Below are positions 6,396-12,936 of a DNA stretch of 13,528 bases, one piece after another. The stretch is from contig CAKRKL010000047.1 in assembly GCA_934358405.1 (NCBI GenBank), forward strand, positions 1 through 13,528, written 5' to 3'. The notes beneath the pieces are model-generated. The model was given only the letters and a program-made list of their open reading frames with translations, was not told the origin of the DNA and ran no database searches. The translations under genes and the position numbers were made by a program. The first letter of the stretch is position 1. Each line of letters starts with the position of its first letter. This DNA comes from an uncultured Blautia sp. (lineage in GTDB: Bacteria; Bacillota; Clostridia; Lachnospirales; Lachnospiraceae).

Positions 6396-7103
6396 ATGAA
6401 CGTACCCAATCATATTGCCATTATTCTGGATGGTAACGGACGCTGGGCAAAAGCAAAGGGAATGCCGCGCGGATATGGACATATTAAGGGCTGTGCAAAT
6501 CTGGAGCAGATTTGCTATGATATTAAGGATCTGGGGGTAAAATATCTTACAGTTTACGCCTTTTCCACAGAGAACTGGAAGCGTTCCAAGGAAGAGGTTG
6601 ATGGTCTTATGAAGCTGTTTCGCAGCTATCTGAAAAAGTGTATTAAGATATCCAAGGACAATAAAATGAAAATTAAGATTATCGGTGATGTTTCTGCCTT
6701 TGCCCCGGATATCCAGGAGAGCATCCGCAAGCTGGAGGAGTTTTCCAAGGATTATGACGAGCTGTATTTCCAGATTGCCATGAATTACGGAAGCCGTGAT
6801 GAGATCACAAGAGGTATGAGAAGGATGGCTCAGGATGTAGCTGATGGAAAGATTTCTCCGGAAGCTGTAACGGAGGAACGAATCAGCAGTTATCTGGATA
6901 CTGCAGGTGTGCCGGATCCGGATCTTCTGATACGTACCAGCGGAGAACAGAGGCTTTCTAATTTCCTTATGTGGCAGCTTGCATATACGGAATTTTACTT
7001 TACAGATGTGGCGTGGCCGGATTTCCACAAACCAGAATTAATACAGGCTATTGAGAAATATAATCAAAGAGACAGAAGATACGGCGGAGTGAAGGAGGAA
7101 TAA
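6396..7103 (+). CDS. uppS: Undecaprenyl diphosphate synthase (cis-prenyltransferase)
   Basis: A 235-residue cis-prenyltransferase that adds IPP units to farnesyl-PP to make undecaprenyl-PP, the carrier lipid for peptidoglycan and other wall polymers. It has the hallmark N-terminal HIAIILDGNGRWAKAKG, with catalytic Asp12 and Arg16. Further motifs are YLTVYAFSTENWKR, then DPDLLIRTSGEQRLSNFLMWQ and YTEFYFTDVAWPDF near the C-terminus. It is slightly shorter than some homologues but complete. ATG 6396 has a strong AAGGAGGA just upstream. Its last codons supply the ribosome binding site of cdsA, whose ATG comes one base after the stop, implying translational coupling. Confidence 0.97.
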   Translation: MNVPNHIAIILDGNGRWAKAKGMPRGYGHIKGCANLEQICYDIKDLGVKYLTVYAFSTENWKRSKEEVDGLMKLFRSYLKKCIKISKDNKMKIKIIGDVSAFAPDIQESIRKLEEFSKDYDELYFQIAMNYGSRDEITRGMRRMAQDVADGKISPEAVTEERISSYLDTAGVPDPDLLIRTSGEQRLSNFLMWQLAYTEFYFTDVAWPDFHKPELIQAIEKYNQRDRRYGGVKEE

Positions 7104-7104
7104 G

Positions 7105-7899
7105 ATGTTTAAGACTCGTCTTTTAAGCGGAATCGTGCTGGTTGCGGTAGCGCTTCTCACCATTATCAGCGGAGGTTATGTGCTGTTCTTCACACTGCTT
7201 GGCATTTCTCTCATTGGAATGCAGGAATTGTATAAGGCTATGAAGATCCGCACAGATCAGTTTAATATGCTGGAAATTACAGGGTATGCAGGCGCAATAA
7301 TCTATTATGTGCTGATGGCAGTAAATTTTGAGCGCTTTGGAATGATGGGCGTTATTATTGCGTTCATGCTCTTTATGTTTGTGTATGTATTTACGTATCC
7401 CCGCTTTCATGCAGAACAGGTAATGCCTGCATTCTTTGGGGTTGTATACCTTGCTGTAATGCTTTCTTTTATTTATCTTACCAGAAACCTTTTGGATGGT
7501 AAATTTCTGGTATGGCTGATTTTCCTTTGCTCCTGGGGATGCGATACCTGTGCATATTGTGTGGGAATGCTGATCGGCAAACACAAAATGGCACCTGTTT
7601 TAAGCCCGAAGAAATCTGTGGAAGGCGGAATCGGCGGTGTTGCAGGAGCTGCACTTCTGGGAGTGATCTATGCAGCAGCGACCAAGGGACCTATGGCAGA
7701 ATATGCATTGATCTGTGCGGTTGGTGCACTGATCTCTATGGTAGGAGATCTGGCTGCTTCTGCAATTAAAAGAAATCAGGGAATCAAAGATTATGGAAAA
7801 CTGATCCCGGGACATGGTGGAATCCTTGATCGTTTCGACAGTGTGATTTTCACAGCACCAGCTATTTATTTTCTGGCAAAGCTGGTTCTGGGAATTTGA
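7105..7899 (+). CDS. cdsA: Phosphatidate cytidylyltransferase (CDP-diacylglycerol synthase)
   Basis: A 264-residue multi-pass membrane enzyme that makes CDP-diacylglycerol from CTP and phosphatidic acid, the branch-point precursor for phosphatidylglycerol and related lipids. Several hydrophobic segments are visible, beginning with IVLVAVALLTIISGGYVLFF near the N-terminus. The family signature is complete at 219-245: S-A-I-K-R, then K228-D229, then the PGHGG (235-239) and DRFD (242-245) that bind metal and CTP. AAGGAGGA within the end of uppS serves as ribosome binding site. A 70-base gap to dxr contains only a weak 5-bp hairpin (GGGGA 7925-7929 with TCCCC 7941-7945). Confidence 0.96.
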   Translation: MFKTRLLSGIVLVAVALLTIISGGYVLFFTLLGISLIGMQELYKAMKIRTDQFNMLEITGYAGAIIYYVLMAVNFERFGMMGVIIAFMLFMFVYVFTYPRFHAEQVMPAFFGVVYLAVMLSFIYLTRNLLDGKFLVWLIFLCSWGCDTCAYCVGMLIGKHKMAPVLSPKKSVEGGIGGVAGAALLGVIYAAATKGPMAEYALICAVGALISMVGDLAASAIKRNQGIKDYGKLIPGHGGILDRFDSVIFTAPAIYFLAKLVLGI

Positions 7900-7969
7900 T
7901 CTGTATAAATCTGAAGCTATCAGAGGGGAAATGCTCTTTGTCCCCAACAACATTTGAAAGGATATTTAC

Positions 7970-9112
7970 ATGAAGAAAATTGCAATTTTGGGCTCTACAG
8001 GATCTATCGGCACCCAGACACTGGATGTGGTAAGAGCTAATGGTGATATTGAAGTGCTGGGAATCAGCGCCGGGAGAAATGTAAAAATGCTGGAAGAGCA
8101 GGCCAGAGAGTTTCATCCAAGACTGATTGCGGTATGGGATGAAAATGCGGCAAAGGATCTGGCTGTACGCCTTCAGGATATGGATGTAAAGATTGTAGGA
8201 GGAATGGATGGGCTTCTGGAGCTTGCATGTATGCCGGAAACGGATATTCTGGTTACGGCTGTTGTGGGAATGATCGGAATCCGTCCTACTATGGAGGGAA
8301 TCAGGGCTGGTAAGGATATTGCCCTTGCAAATAAAGAAACTCTTGTAACGGCAGGACATCTGATCATGCCTATGGCAAAGGAATATGGTGTTAAGATCCT
8401 TCCTGTAGACAGTGAGCACAGTGCTGTTTTCCAGGCTCTTCACGGTGAGAAAAGGCAGCAGGTAGAAAAGCTTCTGATTACTGCATCCGGCGGTCCTTTC
8501 CGTGGAAAGAAAAGAGAAGAGCTTAAGAATGTAACTCTTGCAGATACCCTGAAACACCCGAACTGGGTAATGGGCCAGAAGATTACTGTAGATTCTGCTA
8601 CTTTGGTGAACAAAGGCCTGGAGGTTATGGAAGCCAGGTGGCTGTTTGATGTAGATCTGGATCACATCCAGGTAGTTGTCCAGCCAAAGAGTATTATCCA
8701 TTCCATGGTAGAGTTTAAGGATGGTGCGGTGATGGCGCAGCTTGGAACCCCGGATATGCGTCTTCCTATCCAGTATGCTCTTTATTATCCGGAGCGCAGA
8801 TATCTGGATGGAGAGAGGCTTGATTTTTCAAAATTAAAAGAAATTACCTTCGAGGAACCGGATATGGACACATTTCTTGGTCTTCCTATGGCAATGGATG
8901 CAGCCAGAGCAGGAGGCAGCATGCCAACTGTATTTAACGCAGCCAACGAGCTGGCGGTTAAGAAGTTTTTACAGGAAAAAATCGGCTTTCTGGATATTTA
9001 CGAGATTATCGGACAGTCTATGGAAAGACACAGAGTAATCGAAAATCCTGACCTGGACGAAATACTGGCAGTTGAGATGGAAACTTATAAATGGATCGAA
9101 AGCAGGTGGTAG
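7970..9112 (+). CDS. dxr: 1-deoxy-D-xylulose 5-phosphate reductoisomerase
   Basis: A 380-residue cytoplasmic enzyme that converts DXP to 2-C-methyl-D-erythritol 4-phosphate with NADPH, the committed step of the MEP isoprenoid pathway and the target of fosmidomycin. The NADPH-binding GSTGSIG is at 8-14, followed by ANKETLV. Metal ligands are Asp147 and Glu149 in PVDSEHSA, and Glu218 in NKGLEVMEARWLF, aligned with D150, E152 and E231 of the E. coli enzyme. The active-site loop ASGGPFR and HPNWVMGQKITVDSATL are intact. ATG 7970 has AAAGGA at 7957-7962. The MEP pathway supplies the IPP used by UppS two genes upstream. The stop lies one base before the TTG start of rseP. Confidence 0.97.
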   Translation: MKKIAILGSTGSIGTQTLDVVRANGDIEVLGISAGRNVKMLEEQAREFHPRLIAVWDENAAKDLAVRLQDMDVKIVGGMDGLLELACMPETDILVTAVVGMIGIRPTMEGIRAGKDIALANKETLVTAGHLIMPMAKEYGVKILPVDSEHSAVFQALHGEKRQQVEKLLITASGGPFRGKKREELKNVTLADTLKHPNWVMGQKITVDSATLVNKGLEVMEARWLFDVDLDHIQVVVQPKSIIHSMVEFKDGAVMAQLGTPDMRLPIQYALYYPERRYLDGERLDFSKLKEITFEEPDMDTFLGLPMAMDAARAGGSMPTVFNAANELAVKKFLQEKIGFLDIYEIIGQSMERHRVIENPDLDEILAVEMETYKWIESRW

Positions 9113-9113
9113 A

Positions 9114-10400
9114 TTGAAAATTATTCTGGCAATTTTGATTTTCAGTGCGATCATTCTTTTTCATGAGCTGGGACATTTCCTTCTGGCAAAGAAAAATAAA
9201 ATCGTGGTAACAGAGTTTTCTCTTGGAATGGGACCAAGACTTCTTAGTACTGTGAAGAACGGAACAAGATATTCCTTAAAGCTTTTTCCTATTGGCGGGT
9301 CCTGTGCCATGATGGGAGAAGATATGGAGGATGAGGCGCCGGGAACCTTTAACGGAGCTTCTGTGTGGGGAAGAATTGCCACAGTTGCAGCGGGTCCTGT
9401 GTTTAATTTTATTCTGGCATTTGTGGCTACTGTGATTATTGTTTCCTTAGTGGGCTATGATCCCGCAGAGGTCACCCAGGTGGAAAAGGGTTCCACAGTG
9501 GAAGCGGCCGGTCTTCAGGAGGGAGACATTATTAAAGAATATCAGGGCTATCATGTGGATCTTGCGAGAGATCTGTATCTTTATATGTATCTGAACAGTG
9601 TGCAGGAGGATGAAACTGTTCAGATGACAGTTGAACGTGATGGCAAGGATATAAATCTGTCTTTTAAACCAGATGTGCAGGTGCGCTATCTTCTTGGCTT
9701 TAACAGGAAGAATACAGATTCCCTTGAAGTGGAGTCTTTAATTCCGGGAATGGGCCTTTCTGAAACAGGTGTGGAGCCTGGAGATGTAATTACCTCTATC
9801 AATGGTACACGATTGGACAATGCAGAGGATTATGCAGATTATCTTGCAGAACATCCTCTTACCGGAGAAACTGTGACAATCACTTATGAAAGAGATGGTC
9901 TGGAATATACCGCAGATGTAACCCCCAGGGAGTATCGTACCGCAGTTCTGAAGTTTTCTTATAATCTTGCCTATACAAAGGCAGAGGGATTTGATGTGCT
10001 GAAGTATGGTGCTTTGGAAGTGAAATACCTGATTCGTTCTACTTTAGTCAGTCTGAAGGAGCTTTTTACCGGCGGACTTGGAATGAAGGATCTAAGTGGC
10101 CCGGTAGGCGTTGTGGATGCCATTGGAAGCACTTATGAAGAGAGCAAAAGTGAAGGAACGCTGGCTGTCTGGATGAATATGCTGTACATGGCTGCGTTGT
10201 TATCTGCAAATCTTGGTGTTATGAACCTTCTTCCGTTACCGGCTCTGGACGGAGGACGTCTGGTATTTCTTATTATCGAGGCAGTGCGGAGAAAGCCTGT
10301 AAACCGTCAGGTGGAAGGCATGATTCATTTTGCGGGGCTGATGGTATTGATGGTATTGATGGTTGTGGTCATGTACAATGACATTCTGAAAATATTCTGA
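9114..10400 (+). CDS. rseP: RIP site-2 metalloprotease RseP/RasP
   Basis: A 428-residue membrane zinc protease that cleaves substrates within the membrane, typically anti-sigma factors and leftover signal peptides. FHELGHF with zinc ligands His17 and His21 and catalytic Glu18 lies in the first helix; the third ligand is Asp379 of the PALDGGR motif. Between them lie two PDZ-like domains, around 120-195 (GLQEGDIIKEYQG) and 210-280 (GVEPGDVITSINGT). The last helices are near 355-425. Start choice: TTG 9114 follows AGGTGG (9104-9109) and begins exactly at the conserved KIILAILIF helix. An in-frame ATG at 9072 would overlap dxr by 41 bases and add 14 polar residues. Two PDZ-like domains resemble E. 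coli RseP more than the single-PDZ B. subtilis RasP. A strong terminator follows. Confidence 0.95.
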   Translation: MKIILAILIFSAIILFHELGHFLLAKKNKIVVTEFSLGMGPRLLSTVKNGTRYSLKLFPIGGSCAMMGEDMEDEAPGTFNGASVWGRIATVAAGPVFNFILAFVATVIIVSLVGYDPAEVTQVEKGSTVEAAGLQEGDIIKEYQGYHVDLARDLYLYMYLNSVQEDETVQMTVERDGKDINLSFKPDVQVRYLLGFNRKNTDSLEVESLIPGMGLSETGVEPGDVITSINGTRLDNAEDYADYLAEHPLTGETVTITYERDGLEYTADVTPREYRTAVLKFSYNLAYTKAEGFDVLKYGALEVKYLIRSTLVSLKELFTGGLGMKDLSGPVGVVDAIGSTYEESKSEGTLAVWMNMLYMAALLSANLGVMNLLPLPALDGGRLVFLIIEAVRRKPVNRQVEGMIHFAGLMVLMVLMVVVMYNDILKIF

Positions 10401-10422
10401 AAATAAAGATGCATTTACCACC

Positions 10423-10474
10423 AGGAGCTGATGCAAACCTTTACGTTTGCACAGCTCCTTGTTTTTTGTTTTTT
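10423..10474 (+). terminator. Rho-independent terminator after rseP
   Basis: AGGAGCTG (10423-10430) pairs with CAGCTCCT (10452-10459) and TGCAAAC (10432-10438) with GTTTGCA (10445-10451), 15 bp with one bulged A and a six-base loop. It is followed by a T-rich tract to 10474. It closes the lipoprotein-pyrH-rseP transcript. Confidence 0.95.
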
Positions 10475-10483
10475 GATGGGAGC

Positions 10484-10512
10484 TTGACAGAATATAGATA
10501 ACCCTTTATAAT
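10484..10512 (+). promoter_or_regulatory. Consensus sigma-A promoter for the FabK-like gene
   Basis: TTGACA (10484-10489) and TATAAT (10507-10512) are both perfect matches to the consensus with an ideal 17-base spacer. Transcription should begin around 10519, leaving a leader of about 50 bases. A promoter this strong usually needs control; a dyad lies exactly over the predicted start. Confidence 0.9.
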
Positions 10513-10517
10513 AAAAT

Positions 10518-10534
10518 AGTTTTATAATCAAACT
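10518..10534. promoter_or_regulatory. Candidate FabT-like operator dyad
   Basis: AGTTTTATAATCAAACT is a 17-base dyad with 7 of 8 arm pairs intact. From memory it closely resembles the AGTTTGATTATCAAACT-type sites of the MarR-family fatty-acid repressor FabT. It begins six bases after the -10 box, covering the expected transcription start, the right place for a repressor. The link to FabT is inference; no regulator gene is in the window. Confidence 0.45.
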
Positions 10535-10553
10535 AAATACTAAACTAAATACT
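10530..10553 (+). repeat. Perfect 12-base tandem duplication in the leader
   Basis: AAACTAAATACT occurs twice head to tail (10530-10541 and 10542-10553), immediately before the ribosome binding site of the FabK-like gene. The first copy overlaps the right arm of the operator-like dyad, so AAACT is present twice. It could be a slippage duplication or a second half-site. Confidence 0.7.
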
Positions 10554-10568
10554 ATGGAGGGTTTTATT

Positions 10569-11651
10569 GTGGATAGAGAGTATAAGAGCAGTCTGAAATG
10601 CCTTAAAATCGGAGATAAAATTGCAGAGCTTCCCATTATTCAGGGAGGAATGGGAGTCGGAGTCAGCAGAAGCTCTCTGGCTGGGGCTGTAGCGGCCGAA
10701 GGAGGTGTAGGGGTTATCTCTACAGCACAGATTGGATATGATGAGGAAGGCTTTGAAAAAGATCCGGCAGCCTGTAATCTTCGCGCAATCCGCAGGCATA
10801 TTTTAAAAGCCCGCGAGATTGCAAAGGGACGGGGACTGATTGGTGTTAATATTATGGCAGCATTGAAGCATTACAAAGAGCATGTACATGAGGCTGTAGC
10901 AGCCGGTGCAGATCTTATTATCAGCGGCGCAGGACTTCCTGTAAACCTGCCGGAACTGGTGCCGGAAACCTGCAGAACAAAGATTGCACCAATTGTCTCA
11001 TCTAAACGTGCAGCACAGCTGATCCTGAAAATGTGGGCACACCGTTATAACCGCACGGCAGATCTGATCGTCATTGAAGGACCGGAGGCTGGGGGACATC
11101 TGGGTTTTTCCAGGGAGCAGCTGGACCATAGGGCAGAGCTGGATTTTGATCAGGAAATCCGGGATATTATTTCCTGTAAAAGAGAGTATGAGGAAAAGTT
11201 TTCCAGGGAAATTCCTGTGGTTGTAGCAGGTGGGATTTTTGACCGAAGTGACATTGATCATGTTCTGTCGCTTGGAGCAGATGGTGTGCAGATTGCAAGC
11301 CGGTTTGTGGCGACCGAAGAGTGCGATGCAGATGAGCGGTACAAGCAGGCATACATTGATGCAAGGGAAGAGGATATCCAGATTGTACAAAGTCCTGTAG
11401 GAATGCCGGGAAGAGCTGTGAGAAATCATTTTGTGGAGACTGTGGAAGCCGGCCGTATTCCTGTGAAAAAATGTTATCACTGCCTGGAAAAGTGTAATCC
11501 CGGGCAGGTTCCCTATTGTATTACAAATGCCTTGATTCAGGCTGTGAATGGGGATGTGGAGAATGGTCTGATTTTCTGCGGCTCTAATACAGGCCGGATT
11601 CGGGAAATCACTACAGTATCTGCGCTGATGCGGGAGCTGGCAGAAGGCTGA
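10569..11651 (+). CDS. FMN-dependent nitronate monooxygenase / FabK-type reductase
   Basis: A 360-residue TIM-barrel flavoprotein of the NMO/FabK family, which includes nitronate-oxidising enzymes and the FMN-dependent enoyl-ACP reductase FabK. Seen: the N-terminal PIIQGGMGVGVS (22-33), GGVGVISTAQIG, EGPEAGGHLGF with the conserved His177 of the active site, VVAGGIFD and LGADGVQIASRF (FMN phosphate binding). The C-terminal extension carries four cysteines, Cys302, Cys305, Cys309 and Cys317, in CYHCLEKC and PYC; I recall similar tails in clostridial homologues. Start: GTG 10569 has GGAGGG at 10556-10561; ATG 10554 overlaps that site and has none of its own. It stands outside any fab cluster, so physiological substrate is uncertain, though the FabT-like operator hints at lipid metabolism. 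Confidence 0.88.
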   Translation: MDREYKSSLKCLKIGDKIAELPIIQGGMGVGVSRSSLAGAVAAEGGVGVISTAQIGYDEEGFEKDPAACNLRAIRRHILKAREIAKGRGLIGVNIMAALKHYKEHVHEAVAAGADLIISGAGLPVNLPELVPETCRTKIAPIVSSKRAAQLILKMWAHRYNRTADLIVIEGPEAGGHLGFSREQLDHRAELDFDQEIRDIISCKREYEEKFSREIPVVVAGGIFDRSDIDHVLSLGADGVQIASRFVATEECDADERYKQAYIDAREEDIQIVQSPVGMPGRAVRNHFVETVEAGRIPVKKCYHCLEKCNPGQVPYCITNALIQAVNGDVENGLIFCGSNTGRIREITTVSALMRELAEG

Positions 11652-11702
11652 AGTATTCAGAGCCAGGGAAACTTTGGAAAAAAATAACAGGAATCTCTTG
11701 AA

Positions 11703-11731
11703 TTGGCAGAACACCTGTGGCAAAATATAGA
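11703..11731 (+). promoter_or_regulatory. Possible weak promoter for the GH172 gene
   Basis: TTGGCA (11703-11708), 17 bases, then TATAGA (11726-11731): five and four matches to the consensus. It lies 25 bases before the ATG at 11756, so the leader would be short, and the gene could equally be read from the promoter at 10484. No terminator is seen in the 104-base gap after the flavoprotein gene. Confidence 0.35.
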
Positions 11732-11755
11732 AAAATTCAGGAGGTGCTGTTAATT

Positions 11756-12856
11756 ATGAATTTTATGCATGATATTTTGCCTTATGGCAAATTCGGACGT
11801 TCAAGGGCCATTAATGCGGAGAACCCTACAGGGGAAAAAGGCAAGGGAGGAACAGCGGCCAGCAACCTTGGCATAGGAAGGAAGGGAAGTCCCTGCCTTT
11901 TGAATCTGCTGCCGGGGAGTACTACAGTTCTTGGTGATATTAAAGGCTGCGGCGTGATCAACCATATCTGGATTACAGTAGATGCCAAAACCTCAGAAGG
12001 AGACTGCTTTGTGCTCCGTGATCTGGTTTTGCGGATGACCTGGGATGATGAGGAGCACCCGTCTGTGGAAGTGCCTCTGGGAGATTTCTTCTGTTGTGGG
12101 TTTGGAAAAGAATGCACTGTAAATTCATACCCCATTGCTGTAGTCCCTGCAAGAGGAATGAATAGCTATTTTTCCATGCCATTTACCAAAAGGGCGAAAA
12201 TTGAACTGATAAATGAACACAAAAATCCTATTCCGGCATTTTTCTATCAGATTGACTACTGTCTGTACGACAGTCTTCCGGATCCGGTTCTGTATTTCCA
12301 TGCAAAATGGAACCGGGAGTCTGTAACTGAAAAAAAGAAAGATTATACCATTTTGGATGGCGTCCATGGAAGAGGAATTTATGTGGGAACTTACCTTGCT
12401 CTGCAGACCCTGGAGAGATATTGGTGGGGCGAAGGCGAAGTGAAATTTTATCTGGACGGAGATGAGGAATTTCCAACAATCTGCGGAACCGGAACAGAGG
12501 ATTATGTAGGTGGTTCCTGGAGCTTTGCCAAGCAGGAGGATGGCAGAACAGTGGAGCAGACTTATTCTACACCATTTTTAGGTTATCCTTATTATTCAAA
12601 ACAGGATGAACTGACTTACCACCCCTATTACAACGATGACTGTCCTCCTATGCGAGGCATGTATCGCTTCCATATTCCGGATCCGGTTTATTTTGAGGAA
12701 GATATCCGCGTGACCATACAGCAGATTGGTATGTGCCATAACGGCCTGTTTGAGAGACAGGATGATGTTTCCAGTGTAGCATACTGGTATCAGGAAAAAG
12801 GTGGACAAAATGACTACTCCCCGCTTCTGCCCAAGGAAGAGAGATGGCCAAGATAA
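11756..12856 (+). CDS. GH172 (DUF2961) glycoside hydrolase-family protein
   Basis: A 366-residue protein with the DUF2961 layout, now glycoside hydrolase family GH172. Characterised members act on alpha-D-fructofuranosides (difructose anhydride) or D-arabinofuranosides; which applies here cannot be read off. It has no signal peptide or membrane helix, so it is probably cytoplasmic and may act on imported sugars. Recognisable segments: GKFGRSRAINAENPTGEKGKGG at the N-terminus, ITVDAKTSEGDCFVLRDLVLRM, VPLGDFFCCGFG, and the acidic core WWGEGEVKFYLDGDEE followed by GTGTEDYVGG. Glu226, Glu228 and Glu248 there are candidate catalytic acids. ATG 11756 has a strong AGGAGGTG at 11739-11746; an upstream in-frame GTG at 11717 lacks one. 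No transporter or sugar regulator is nearby in the window. Confidence 0.88.
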   Translation: MNFMHDILPYGKFGRSRAINAENPTGEKGKGGTAASNLGIGRKGSPCLLNLLPGSTTVLGDIKGCGVINHIWITVDAKTSEGDCFVLRDLVLRMTWDDEEHPSVEVPLGDFFCCGFGKECTVNSYPIAVVPARGMNSYFSMPFTKRAKIELINEHKNPIPAFFYQIDYCLYDSLPDPVLYFHAKWNRESVTEKKKDYTILDGVHGRGIYVGTYLALQTLERYWWGEGEVKFYLDGDEEFPTICGTGTEDYVGGSWSFAKQEDGRTVEQTYSTPFLGYPYYSKQDELTYHPYYNDDCPPMRGMYRFHIPDPVYFEEDIRVTIQQIGMCHNGLFERQDDVSSVAYWYQEKGGQNDYSPLLPKEERWPR

Positions 12857-12860
12857 AAAA

Positions 12861-12936
12861 CTGTATTACAGGCTGCCGCTTCGCAAAAGAGAAATCTTGG
12901 CGTAAGCGGCAGCGCTGCGTTGTGCGCAGGCTTTTT
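12861..12936. terminator. Convergent terminator between the GH172 gene and the minus-strand gene
   Basis: GCTGCCGCTT (12872-12881) pairs with AAGCGGCAGC (12904-12913), extended by CGC/GCG past one bulged T. A second hairpin, CTGCG/CGCAG (12915-12919, 12925-12929), is followed by a five-T run (12932-12936) and would end the + transcript. On the minus strand the large stem is followed by a short CTGT/ACAG hairpin and six T (12855-12860). It therefore probably serves both converging genes. Confidence 0.75.

Noticed and set aside
7900-7969. GGGGA/TCCCC hairpin between cdsA and dxr as a terminator
   Set aside because: Only five pairs with an 11-base loop and no following T-run, so termination is not credible.
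9072-9113. ATG start for rseP overlapping dxr
   Set aside because: It adds 14 polar residues before the first membrane helix and lacks a ribosome binding site, while TTG 9114 has AGGTGG well placed.
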